A stretch of 64,000 bases of DNA from Hibiscus mutabilis (Eukaryota > Streptophyta > Magnoliopsida > Malvales > Malvaceae). Below the pieces are notes generated by a model. That model had not been told where the DNA came from and did not search any database. It saw only the letters and a list, made by a program, of their open reading frames with translations. The stretch spans positions 18,980,969-19,044,968 of the forward strand of contig CM033752.1 in assembly GCA_019671005.1 (NCBI GenBank), written 5' to 3'. The translations under genes were made by a program, and so were the position numbers. Position 1 is the stretch's first letter. The number at the start of each line of letters is the position of its first letter. Below are positions 11,821 to 22,880 of the stretch, piece after piece.

Positions 11821-13599
11821 AAAATTTTGTCCCTGAAATTTAGACAATGGAAGGAGAGTAACTGTCAACGCTCCAACCAACCTCTCGTTGACAATTTTCT
11901 ATATGGCTCTTAGGTTCGCCAAAACCTTCCTAACAAAAACTCTCGACACAATTTCTCAACTTTCTACAAGCTTCCTCAACAAGACATTCCCAACGTCCAG
12001 AACAACACTCATATTAAACCTGGAGACGAATTAACCAATGATAATCCCATCAGCATTATCACACATCGGTACTCTGAACTCACTTCGAATGAGTCACAAC
12101 TCGGTGAACGGACCTCTCTAACAACACTAGCATTTTCAAAGTCTTGAACTCAACCCTCATCGGCATCTATAATGCGACACTTCTTTAAGGTACACTTCTT
12201 TATATAATCACCATAACCCACGTGTTCAGGAATAACAAACCCTATCACTCATGTTTTATCATCCATCTACCTGAAAAATACAACCTTCTTTCACAACTTG
12301 GTTAACTAATACAGACCTTAACACCTCATTTACTTGAACCCACTACGACATAAGTAGATGCGAATCCACAATCAAGCAATTATACTAGCCAAGCCACTTT
12401 GGTTCTAAAAGAAAATTGCTACCACGCTAAACTCTATTAGGGATCAAACCACCAAACTATCCTCAAGGGTCCGAACACTCTCTTTTACTCTCAACCACCA
12501 AATCTGACAAGCGCTGGTGCTAAAATTTTAGCATGCCTTCAAGATTCCCAATGATTCTCCCAACACAACTTATTACAGCCCAAAATCCGATTCCACACAA
12601 CTTTAACCAAAACCCATATTTTTCCAAAGCCATTCGAAATATATTTACACTGTCACTATGCATGAAAACAATCCATCTCAAACCCAAATAAGCAACCCTC
12701 TACTCCTCAAAATTAAGATTATCTCGACGCATTCAAAAGTCCAAAACACTCTTCAACTTGCCCTTAGAGTTCAAACATCGCATCAACCACAAATTTTAAC
12801 ACTAATTCTCCTTAACCTTCAACTTACGAGACCAACGTCCTGAACGATCTTACGGGAATCTCAAGCTCTTCAATATTAACAAGATCATCAGCCCCAAAAA
12901 ACAAATACTGACCTTCTATTGTTATACATCGACCTACAACAACTAACACCACTATATCTCACTATACCAACATAAGTACGTCCCAAGGTGAACCCCTTGG
13001 CGACATCGCTCGCACCCCTCCTCTACTAAGGAGTTCTCACGTGAGGGGTTCGGTAAATGTCAGACCACAAGGTGATGAACGCTTAATACGGAACTCGACA
13101 CATCCCTTATCATGGGTACTACTCTACGATTAAGAGGTTATCCCACTCAACGCTCGAAAAGCACCTCGATAATCACTTGCATGTCCACCTCTCTAAACCG
13201 CAGACTCTCACCCTTGCGTCAACAATGTGAACTAAGAACGTCTTGCAACCTACAAGGTCTTCTACAACTAGCATCACATGAGGACAACACATAAGCTGAA
13301 GGTATAGGATTTCTTCACGCACAATACCAACAAACTGGTTCATTCCAAACCTTAACTTGAGATTCTTGCTTGGAAACAAAGGCACCCTTCATACTCACAT
13401 GACCAACCCGTACCAGGGGTAAATCTAACAAGTCCATAGGGACTGCCACTCTAAACATACACACCACCCACGCTGGAACCTTTACTTACCAACACTTACC
13501 AGTCTATTAATTTACCGAGCCAATGACAACCTCAAGGAAAATTATCACATAATCCCGCTCAATAAAATCTCTGCCAAGGCAAGAACAAGAAATCAAACT

Positions 13600-14329
13600 G
13601 CCATTAAGAAACTGAAAACAACAATGGGACCAAACCATTTAATACACTCTCGGTAACAAGCTTGTCATTTTTGGTATGATCAACATATTGTCTAACAAAA
13701 GCTCATGAGATGACTCTAACTGTATATCTCACTTGACCTCTACCCTAATACTTCGACAACGACCCAACACCACTTCTCAAAGAACCTTGACTATGCCTAG
13801 AAGAAGTCAACCTCAAAGACAGAACTGGTAAATACTCATCTACGATCGAGCAGTCCTTTGCCATGTGACCCGATGTTTGGCACTCATAGCAAATTCTCCA
13901 AGCAAGAAACATACCTCAAGGTGATGTCAACCACAAGGCTCACGAACTGGTGGAAAGACGCTAGAAATAAACCATCAACATTCTTCGTTATAGAAGAAAT
14001 CGATAAGCCCCTACAAAAACTTTAATTTAGATTTTTGGCCAACCCTCAGCTGATCTAAAGCAACTCTTTTTGATTCGCTAAAAGCACAAACCCTCCCGTC
14101 TTCAGGGTTTAAGAAGAATCTTATGATGTTCTGATTTCCCCAAAATACGGTCTACAGGATCCTCAACTGACTCAATATGGGTTCTAAGGTCATTCGAGTG
14201 CTTCGTACTAATGACTAGCTCAGAGAATATCCTGAATAAAATTGTTGTCTCATGCATCACTATGTCAACTTTGAATCCATATCTAACCTTAACCACCTTT
14301 ATTCTTCGATAGCAACAAACTTTAGGCAT
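13600..14329 (-). pseudogene. gag remnant of copy 3 with intact CCHC knuckle
   Basis: In one minus-strand frame a 75-residue open stretch (14329 to 14102) is followed, after several stops, by the intact knuckle CYECQTSGHMAKDC at 13891-13850. Downstream in the same frame is a weakly gag-like basic tail (around RGQVRYTVRV). Gag would form the particle and bind element RNA. The frame is broken by multiple stops, so no functional product is expected. The upstream 75 residues match no domain I recognise; homologous frames exist in copy 1 (1430-1657) and, broken, in copy 2. Confidence 0.55.
13850..13891 (-). other. intact CX2CX4HX4C zinc-knuckle coding motif
   Basis: Fourteen codons read CYECQTSGHMAKDC, with all four zinc ligands present. 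Diagnostic of retrotransposon Gag; it identifies this otherwise non-coding-looking repeat as gag-derived. Confidence 0.85.
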
Positions 14330-15595
14330 AACTGCTCAATTGTAGAAAAATCTTACTCGTACCTAACACTGCTTGACACCTTAAACTGACTGCAAGAACT
14401 GATCTCTCATCTTCTTCATAAGAGCTTCACTGACATTCCCTTTTCCTGAATCACCCAAGGAACACCCCATGTTGAGAAAACAGGTTGTGGTCCTAATTCT
14501 ACAGTTTTTCACCATTCACATGCATTGCCTTTAAGAAAGAGATGATACAGTCATGGTTTCCTTAAGACTATTCCATGTCATCCTTTGATCCCTCTGAGTG
14601 TTTCTTAACCATGAATCCGATTGATCCGGTCATTCTTTCTCAACCCCTTTCTCTATACTTCAATTCGTAACAATAATGCTCCTCCCATTAAAGGAACATG
14701 GCTCCCTTCACGACTCTTCTTGGTCATTCTCCCACCATCAACCCAACTAGTCTGAACCGCATTCAGAAGATGATAGTTTGTCTTTCCTATTACATTGGGT
14801 TTGGTTCCCCCAAAATCTTGAAGCCTCCAACACTATACTTGTCATCTCAAGCTGGCTCAAAACCGAGCAACAACCGATGGCCAAGATCATATCAATTCAT
14901 TTAAAAGATAACTCTATTGTATCTGTCAACCACGTATTCTCATGCTTTACTCAAGCATCACCTCGCGCAAAACCCACTATTTCCTTCCGGCCACTATTAT
15001 AAAAAACAGCAACAAGCATACCTTGCTCGAGATCTCATAGCATTCAGCTTACTATAAGCGTACATAGGACCTTACAACCATCACGTACCTCTCCAAATTA
15101 GATAGAAACGCATATCTGCCAGGCGTGCTATATCCCCTTCACATGGTACCCACCATTAAGGCTCACTTACTACGAATGATGAGACCCCCGATCAACACTC
15201 TACCACTGGTCAATTAGAAGCAAGTCCTCTTATCCGTTCCATAAAGGTCATCTACCAACACATAGAATCTCACCACTGGGGGTCCTCACCATGAACTCAA
15301 GGAATTAAGGTAACTTATGACACATAGCCATGATTACTTCTCAAGCGTTGGGAGGAGGGCACACCCTCAACTTCTCTATTTCTTCATAAGCCCAAGCTTA
15401 ACGTCTGAGATAACTCCAATCTCAGAATCATCTTCAAAGGAATTAGCCATTATTATGACCCTCACGACTGCTATCGAATCTATCTTAATGTCGCAACCAG
15501 CGACACATGCAAACATAGGGCACACCATCCAGATTCTAGTCTTGAAGAGTACAACTTAGACACAAGGACTTATATTCGCTAGACACCTATCCATG

Positions 15596-15607
15596 GCTCT
15601 GATACCA
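15596..15607 (-). other. primer binding site (tRNA-iMet), copy 3
   Basis: Minus-strand TGGTATCAGAGC five bases from the end of LTR3, complementary to initiator tRNA-Met. Confidence 0.85.
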
Positions 15608-16208
15608 CTAAATATAACACCCTCAACCCGGATGTCACATTTGGGTCTCACGCCTGAAACTCAACTAACAATTTTGACCTAGTTTAGCCCAATCAACAAA
15701 TCCATTATGAAAATCTATTTAATTATAACCCAATAAAACATAATAAATATTTGAAAACATATATAGTGGAGATCCTTTTAAAATTACATTATAAACCTTT
15801 GACTCAATCATTTTAAAATCCAAATACGATTTACAATATACAATAGGTTCCTACGAATACATAGCCCAATGACCTAAGTACTGTACTCTGAAGAGACGAG
15901 ACGCTAGAATCCTTCCCTGATGGTGCTCCTCCAAGAACGAGCCAAACTTACTAACCTGAGAACGGAAACAACGATTTCGAAAGCTGAGCTAACAAAGCTC
16001 AATGGATACACCGCCACTCAACCATGCTTCGTGCAAATCATAAATAAAGCAATGCAACATGAATGACATCATGGTAAGATAACAATGGCGCCACCATGAC
16101 CGCCTAAACACATAGCATTTTGAATGAATGATCATGCACACAGCTCGTACAAGTACCTCTTACGTTTACCTAGCATTACACAGATAACACCAACGACAAT
16201 AAGTGAGG

Positions 16209-16325
16209 TCCGCGTCCACAAAGCATCAGAATCCTACACTTGAGTGAGGCTCGCGTCCACAAAGTATCGGGATCCTATACTCAAGGGGATGAGGCTCGCG
16301 TCCACATAGCATCAGGATCCTACAT
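16209..16325 (-). repeat. LTR minisatellite, three units, LTR3
   Basis: Three copies of the GTCCACAAAGCATC-type unit versus five in LTR1 and LTR2, i.e. a length polymorphism between LTRs of one array. Confidence 0.8.
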
Positions 16326-16879
16326 CTAGGAGTCTTCAAGGTGTTGCAACACACTTAGGGTATCTAAAACCCAACAATAAGGGATGACTTGACTATCTAG
16401 GCGTCCCATCAGTATACAGCAAGGAATCTAGCCACAACACATCCTCGACCTCGACATAAGGGTCTTACTGCACACAGCTCTAAGCACTTACAGTCGCCCT
16501 ATGGTTTTTATCAATTATTATACCACTTTATTCAGCTTATCTATTTATTAGTATGTTATGAAGATACACATTAGCCGTTCTTATTAATTAATCTTATAAT
16601 TCAACAAGACTTAACTTTATAGACGCCCCTTTTGCACACAACAAGGGCCTAGATTACCACACAGCATCGACGATCCACCTAGGATCCCTATGGTTACTAC
16701 CTCACACAGTTTACCAAATATTTACCAAGTCATTAGCCAATTATTTCACATACGGGGTTAAAGTCTCAGTTTCTCAATTTTAGTATTCATTTTACACCTT
16801 AAAAGACCCTAAAGGCCTTTTGTCTCGAATTATAGAACCCCCGAACGTAAACTCAAATTCCTTGGGCAGAATGCCTAGC

Positions 16880-17255
16880 GAGTACCGATATTCCTATATG
16901 GGTATCGGTACTCCACTCTAGGTACCGATACTCGGCCATGAGTATCGGTATTCATTTTAGGTTCAAAAGAACTGGACTCTCAAGCCACACTGATACGCTC
17001 ATTCCCGTATCGGTACTCACTATCGGTACTGGGATCGCCTTGTACCGATCCAAGCGTGTACTGGTACTCCTACCCGTGCGTACCAGTACGCTGAGCCTCT
17101 CTCAGGTAATGTAATAGTGCATACCGATATGCCCTATGTGTACCGGTACGTGAAAGCGTTATTGGAATTCTTGACTTGCAAGGGGTACTGGTACTCCCCT
17201 CACAACCCTCCCCCTTTACACTAAAGCGTACCGATACGCTATCCCCCACACCGAT
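16880..17255 (-). repeat. GTACCGATAC palindrome array, LTR3
   Basis: The array is kept in the divergent LTR: GTACCGATAT, GTATCGGTAC, GTACCGATAC, GTACCAGTAC and related sites. Individual sites have drifted but density and position are conserved. Confidence 0.75.
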
Positions 17256-18029
17256 ATGCAAGCCCGATTTTCAAACTCTGGTGTGGGTTTCACCTAAAAA
17301 CCATGTTTAACCCCCATGGTTAAACCCCAAACCATTCCTACAAGTTATGATGATACTATTAGATGGATTACTACCGATTTTAGGCCATAACAACTTCAAA
17401 TACACATTTTACCATTAAAGGGGATCAACCAAAGCTTGTCAAACCATAAACACTCAAACCATGCACAAAGCCTAACTTTATGATTTCCATGAAACTATAG
17501 GAGTTAGTAGTGTACTAACCTCGAATTAAAGCTGATGAAGAAGCCCCCAAATACCCATTTTCTTTTATCCTCTACCACCCCCTCAGGACACCTTTCTTCT
17601 TCATTCTCAACAATATTTACCTTGGATTAAAGATCCTTTGATGCTGTTCGAACTTCCCTTTTCAAGCAAAACAAGATTTCACCCACAATTCTCAAAGATC
17701 CAACATTTAGGTTTTGGTTTTGGGATGTGAGATGAGTTTGGATGAAAGAAGAAGACACGGAAACACAATGAGATCATCTTTCTTCTTTTCTCAGAGAAAA
17801 ACACAACACCTCCTCATTTTCCATCATCAAAATATGAGATTACCATTTTTACCCTCATGACATCTTCCTAGCTCAAACCCAAACCATCAACTCAAGTCCA
17901 ACAACCAAGATCAAGCCCAAAAAGACTCCCAAGGGCCCAACATCACGACCCAAACGCGAAGCCCATGCCTCGGGTCTACTCGACTCTTGGATCTAGAATC
18001 TGGGTCATTACAGAACACCACTGTAGTTT

Positions 18030-18205
18030 ACCCTTTTATTTAACCATCGATATTCGATTCATTGGTCGACTAATACATATTAGATTTTGCAAAGGTCCAA
18101 TATGGGACAACTCTCTTAACCCAATTTTCTCTGTTCACAATGTTAGGATCGAACTCCTGATCTTACTTAAGGGACCTAACACCTCATCCTGCTAGACCAA
18201 TTGAT
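18030..18205 (-). mobile_element. SINE-like sequence with tRNA-type A and B boxes
   Basis: On the minus strand an A-box-like TGGTCTAGCAGG (18199-18188) is followed 43 nt later (start to start) by a B-box-like GAGTTCGATCC (18156-18146), the spacing of an internal RNA polymerase III promoter. About 115 bp of non-tRNA body follow up to the end of LTR3. This fits a tRNA-derived SINE truncated by, or adjoining, the gypsy array. A degenerate tRNA pseudogene is the alternative. Confidence 0.45.
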
Positions 18206-18317
18206 TGTTGGCAATGATGCACAATTTATATGCATATCAATTTAACAATTAAAAGATTCAAATTCAAACATTAAAAAATGGCTTGATAATAAAATTAAGT
18301 GCATCAACTCTACTTCT

Positions 18318-19060
18318 TGTTAACTTTAAGCGCTTAAAGTTTTTTTTTGCAAAAATAGTTCCCTAACATTTTATTTTGTTACTTTTAGGTGTCTGGTAGT
18401 TAATTATCGTTAAAAAATCTGTTAACCAATTATAATTTTACATGTGGTAGGTTTTAAGTTATAATTTCATTTAATTATTTTTTTATTTTAATAATTTAAA
18501 ATTAAAAAAACCCTAAAATTCTAAAACAATTTCCAAAATGCTAAAACCCCAAATACTCATTAATGTCACCACTGAGCCACCCCTTCAATAGTCGAACCCA
18601 GCCGACCATTTCCTCCACCTATCGTGGCTTTCGAGCCACCCCTTCAGTCGTCGAACCCAGTCGACCATTTTCCCCAACTTATCGTCAACGAAAATTGGTG
18701 AATGGCGTGCCAGCTGAACATTGAACGATGAATACGAAATTGTCGCTCCACTGTCACTCCATTTGTCAATTTTTGACAATGGAATGGGGGAAATGACTGG
18801 ATGGGTTCGATGACTGAAGGGGTGGCTTGCGGAGGCATTGGTGACTATTTTGAGTTTTGAATTTTAGGGTTTTGGGGATATTTTAAAATTTCATAGAATT
18901 TCAGGTTTTTTAAATAAAATTTTTAAAGTTTTTTCAAAAAATTTAAAAAAAAACTAAAATTATTGCAACACGAACTTTAATGACCATGCACCTAAAATTG
19001 TAATGGTATAAATGTTAGACACCTATTTTGTCAAAAAATAGTTTAGGTACCTAAAGTTAA
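18318..19060. mobile_element. Foldback/MITE-like element with long imperfect inverted repeats
   Basis: Long imperfect hairpin. The segment 18565-18600 is the reverse complement of 18802-18845 (GAGCCACCCCTTCA and TCGAACCCA cores). Outer arms also pair (AGGTGTCT near 18390 with AGACACCT near 19009; TTAACTTTA near 18321 with TAAAGTTAA at 19052-19060). The loop side holds a direct duplication of about 58 bp (GAGCCACCCCTTCA at 18574 and 18633). No transposase. Its right side is interrupted by the element at 19061-19582 and probably resumes at 19593. Confidence 0.55.
19051..19060. repeat. target site duplication CTAAAGTTAA, left copy
   Basis: CTAAAGTTAA here and again at 19583-19592, flanking the 522-bp inverted-repeat element. 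A 9-10 bp duplication is typical of Mutator-like insertions. Confidence 0.75.
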
Positions 19061-19582
19061 GATTTAATTGCATCACGTGTCCCTAAACTATGACACCTCT
19101 TCTAAATTGGTCCCTAAACTTTAAAAGATTTCAATTTCATTCTCAAACTATGACTTTCATTCTAAATTGGTCCCCAAACTTTTGAGCATTCTAGTTTCAT
19201 CCTCAAACTATGACTCTCATTCTACATTGGTCCTTCAACTTTTTGAACGTCCTAATTTCATCCCCAAATTATCAATATATTCTAATCATATCTCATGTTA
19301 ATAAAGTCGTTATAAAAATAGTTAATTGTCATGAAACATGATGTGTATTATGTAATAATATGATGTGATATAAAGCTAATTTGAAGATGAAATTAGAACG
19401 TTCAAAAAGTTTGAGGAGCAATTTAGAATGAGAGTCAAGGTTTGATGACGAAATTGGAATGTTCAAAAGTTTAGGGACCAATTTAGAATGAAGGTCATAG
19501 TTTGAGGATAAATTGGAATGTTTTAAAGTTTAGGGACCAATTTAGGAGTATCATAGTTTGGGGACGCGTGATGCAATTAACT
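19061..19582. mobile_element. MULE-type foldback MITE (522 bp) with 10-bp TSD
   Basis: Near-perfect long terminal inverted repeats starting TTAATTGCATCACG on the left and ending CGTGATGCAATTAA on the right. Each arm is about 200 bp and made of about 65-bp subrepeats (TCTAAATTGGTCCCTAAACTTT and variants, reverse-complemented on the right). It is flanked by CTAAAGTTAA on both sides. No coding capacity; transposition would depend on a Mutator-like transposase in trans. The arms could form a long RNA hairpin. Its insertion in an arm of the 18318-19060 hairpin shows it is the younger of the two. Confidence 0.75.
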
Positions 19583-19592
19583 CTAAAGTTAA
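19583..19592. repeat. target site duplication CTAAAGTTAA, right copy
   Basis: Exact copy of 19051-19060. Confidence 0.75.
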
Positions 19593-19821
19593 CAATAGAT
19601 ATAGTTTAGGTACTAATTTGTATATTAACCCTAAAAAGTGCATTTTTTTGACAAATCCTAAATCTAATCATAATCCTACCTAGAAGGGAGGGGAATGGAG
19701 TAGCTTGGCCAACCGGGCAAATGGTCTTGCTCAAAAAAGTGCAATTTAAACAATGATTAACAAGAATAATGCTAAGCCCAAATAATTTATTACTACAAAA
19801 TCATAGATTAATTGAAAACAA

Positions 19822-20050
19822 GCTTAATATTAAAGTAAGTGCCCAAACTATCCTATTTTTCTCTTTTAGGTGTTTAATTTTTTTTGTCTCTTGTAGGGGC
19901 ACAAACTATCATTTTTCACTCTTTTTTAAGGCCAAATGACACATCTATTTTTGACCAAAAATGATTGCTTGGGCACCTAGAAGGACAAAAATGTTTAGAC
20001 TCCTAAAAGGAAAAAACGAGATAGTTTAAGCACTTAATTTAATATTAAGC
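19822..20050. mobile_element. Inverted-repeat MITE (229 bp)
   Basis: Left arm begins GCTTAATATTAAAGTAAGTG and right arm ends CACTTAATTTAATATTAAGC. About 80 bp of each arm pair, including CTTTTAGG/CCTAAAAG and AAACTAT/ATAGTTT. No coding capacity. I do not see a convincing target duplication, so the superfamily is open. It resembles the foldback elements just upstream in its CAAACTAT and CTTTTAGG words. Confidence 0.65.
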
Positions 20051-20084
20051 CTTGATAAATATATATATGCACGAGTCGTGTTAA

Positions 20085-20262
20085 CTTTAGTTTACAAGTG
20101 CCTTTTAGTTTTAGTGGTTAGGGTTTTAATTTAGGGTTTAAAGTTTAGGAGTTAGGTTGTAGGGTTTAAAATTTAAGGTTAATGTTTAGAATTTAGGGTA
20201 TAGAGTTTAAGGTTTAGGGTTTAATTTTTAAGGTTAGAGTTAAGAATTTAAGATTTAAATTT
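20085..20262 (+). repeat. Degenerate TTTAGGG-like interstitial repeats
   Basis: A run of imperfect heptamer-like words (TTAGGGTTT, TTTAGGG, TTTAAGG, TTTAGAA) related to the plant telomere repeat, in about 180 bp. Exact TTTAGGG units are few and not contiguous, so this is a decayed or telomere-like low-complexity tract, not a functional telomere. Confidence 0.5.
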
Positions 20263-20323
20263 TTATAGTGTAGCAGGCTTGTGTAAAATTAGTTTTATAT
20301 GGTCTATGTATCAAAATTTTACC

Positions 20324-20324
<1 letters not shown>

Positions 20325-20358
<34 letters not shown>
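20325..20358. repeat. (AT)n microsatellite
   Basis: About sixteen AT dinucleotides. Confidence 0.9.
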
Positions 20359-20363
<5 letters not shown>

Positions 20364-21410
20364 CGTTTTATATCGATAAAACTCATTCCACACAATCTTA
20401 AAATGTAAAATAATAAATAAATTATGACACTGAATCAACTGTTTAAACACTTTTTAATAGTTGTAAGTATTAGTATTTATGAAAGGTCATTGATTAATGT
20501 ACCAAGATCAACATAAGATATATAACTCGTATTATTTTCAAAATTTAGAACTAAAATTTTAAATTCTTAATAAATTGAAAATCAAAGTCATTTATAATAT
20601 ACCACCAACTACACTTACAAAACATTTAATTTTGACTGTATATTATCAATTCAAGTCATTTTATTTAATGTGTCTCGCTTTTTTTTTTATCAATTTAATA
20701 ATTAAGTTTCAAAATTCCAATCTAGAACTTCAAAAGTTCAAATTTCAATATTCTTTAATTCTCTGTTTAGAAATTTAGATGCTTCGAATTTGAATTTCAT
20801 TTGTTATGTGTAGTTGAAATTTATATAGTTAAAAATAATGGTGGGGATTTCAAAATCACTACTAATATAGCATTTGAGAACTTAGATTTTAAAAATAATG
20901 TAAATTGAGTAATAAAATATAAAAAATACAGCATTCATTATTATTTCAAAATAATGATTTTAAAATTCATAGTTTATCTTTGGATTTAGAAAATCCAAAT
21001 TTCTAATTTTTTCATCTATATGTTGTATTGAATCCTAACTATTTCATTTTAGTGTATCCATTTGATAATTTTAAATGCAAAATTTAAAATCTAAGGTTCC
21101 AAATGAAACGTGTGTGTAAGATATATATTGATGTTTATGATATAAAAGTAAGTCAATAAATTATCTAACCAACTAGATTTTATTTCTACACTTAACTTCT
21201 ACTTGAATGACTATACACTCAACTCACAATCCCACCAATTGCTAACTCATTTAATAACAATAATTTCACTCTCAACTTATACATATCAAAAACTTGTAAA
21301 TTGAATTTCAAATTACTTAAGCCTCTTAAATTTGAATTTCATATTTATGTGTCGAAATCATTTTTAAAATAGTTTGGATAATTTGTTTTAGATTAGGGGT
21401 TTTCTTTTAA
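20359..21410. other. AT-rich spacer, nothing recognised
   Basis: Strongly AT-rich DNA without a credible reading frame, RNA gene or clear repeat boundary. Repeated words such as AAATTTGAATTTCA and TTCAAAATT suggest decayed repeat sequence. I see no supported gene. Confidence 0.6.
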
Positions 21411-21419
21411 ATTCGATCT

Positions 21420-22880
21420 TTTTTTAGAAAAATGGAGTTATCACCGGTCACTTTGGTAGACCAGACACCATAAAACAACCAAATATTTTTAAATGTTACG
21501 GGTTCGGAAGTCAATTACGTGTGGGGAAGGATTAGCACCCCACAAACGCCCAAAAATTGGTACATTTTAATTTTGTGTTGCATTTTGGCATTTAAAATAA
21601 CAATTCGAATCTAATTTAATAATTCATTATTAATTGTGTTTATATTTAAAATGAAAATATTCCTTTTAGGATAAAATATATATTATTTCGAATATAAATG
21701 AAAAATACCCCTATACGATGAGGGCATTGTCTTTTATATTCCTAATAAAAGGCTTTTTATGTATGCAATTAATTATGGGAATTCATTTTAAAGTAATAAC
21801 CTAGAAGACTCTAATTAATTCATGATTTCATGAGTTATTTATTTATAATTGTTATTTAATTTCAAAATTCAGATAGAACAATATTCAATTGCTTCAGGAC
21901 ATCACTCTAACTGAATTTCAAAATTATATATATTCCACTACTAATTATTTATATTATATATTTAAAGTGATTAATCATATTTAAAGACTCTATATTATTC
22001 ATTTAAATTATTTAATATTTTCTAAGGGTTTTAATAAATATTGATTATTCAATTTAAGAGTTTATGTTGAATAATATTCAATTGCTTTAGATTACCATTC
22101 AAATTTAAACTCCCAAATTTCCTAAGAAAATTCATTAATTTGTTATAATTATATAAGTCATATTCAAGTTATTTAATTAAAGTCGTAATTACAGTAACCT
22201 AAAACTAAGTCTCTAACATGTATTTAAAATTAAACTAAGTATTTAAGTCAAATTAATCTATTCTATATGCTTTAATTAAACAAAGATACTAGCAATAGGA
22301 AATTAAATTGCATTAAATTTAATAATTAAAATGAAATTAAAAGGAAATTGGACTAAATTACATAAAATAAAACTTGAAAACAAATAAAAGGGACCAAATT
22401 GAATTTTATTAAAATTGGGTGCCCAAATTACACATACCCAAATATTAGGGCACGAATCCTAGTACTCGGCCAGAACAAGAATGCGCGGATCTTAGGATTT
22501 GACACGCATTCCAAAATGGTGCATTTTGCACCGAGTATATAGGCCCTTTTAGGCAAAAAAAAGGCCTTCTTCCTTCATTTTATCAACTCTCCCTCTCTTC
22601 CTTGAGCTCTCTCCCAAACTCTCTCTAATAAACACTCCAATACCCAGAAAACCCACCAAAAATCAATATAAACACCCCTTTTTGGTTGGTGTTCTTTAGT
22701 GTTCATCAATAACATGATGAACACGAAGAACATCGGCGTCCCCCCGTCTCTTTTGTAACTTCGGCCACCATATTGATTTCCTCGACAAATCTCCAACCAC
22801 CTCTCAACCTTCGTCGATCGTCGAGAGATGATTTTCGGCCACCGTAACCTAACTCTAAAATTCTTTTTTTTCATCCTAAG
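21420..22880 (-). mobile_element. Antisense Tat/Ogre-like LTR fragment
   Basis: The stretch near 21517-21551 (GTGGGGAAGGATTAGCACC and following) is the reverse complement of the conserved GTGCTCACCCTTCCCCAC block in both LTRs of the Ogre-like element (about 30091-30108 and 48190-48207). Further right, in minus sense, come a purine-rich GAGAGAGG stretch (22560-22630) and a TATA-like TATATAC (near 22535) with a CAAAATG..CATTTTGG block, in the same relative order as in the 28071-30318 LTR. The boundaries and a target duplication are not clear, so this may be a solo LTR or a truncated copy from a diverged relative. Confidence 0.5.

Larger units (their letters stand above)
11803..15612 (-). mobile_element. 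Ty3/gypsy gag-only element, internal region of copy 3
   Basis: 3810-bp internal region with a primer binding site at one end and a polypurine tract at the other. It holds a gag remnant including the only intact zinc knuckle of the array, but no protease, RT, RNase H or integrase signature. Gag without pol between full LTRs fits the TR-GAG class of non-autonomous plant retrotransposons, which are mobilised in trans by autonomous relatives (class known from the literature; assignment here is inference). Confidence 0.8.
15613..18012 (-). mobile_element. Ty3/gypsy LTR3 (2400 bp), upstream end of the array
   Basis: The 5'-most LTR of the array in element sense, ending in GGGTCATTACA on the plus strand at 18012, where homology to the other units stops. 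Visibly more diverged from LTR1/LTR2, with three instead of five minisatellite units (16209-16325), its own palindrome array (about 16880-17255), and TATAGAA in place of the TATA-like site. The left terminus reads TATAACACCC, a G-to-A change in the terminal TG. No target duplication can be checked because the other end of the array is outside the window. Confidence 0.85.

Noticed and set aside
18146..18199. Functional tRNA gene on the minus strand
   Set aside because: Only A- and B-box-like words are present; the acceptor and anticodon stems do not pair, so a SINE head or decayed tRNA is the better reading.
22575..22874. Minus-strand 99-residue frame
   Set aside because: Coincides with the purine-rich part of the antisense LTR fragment; low-complexity and without domain similarity.
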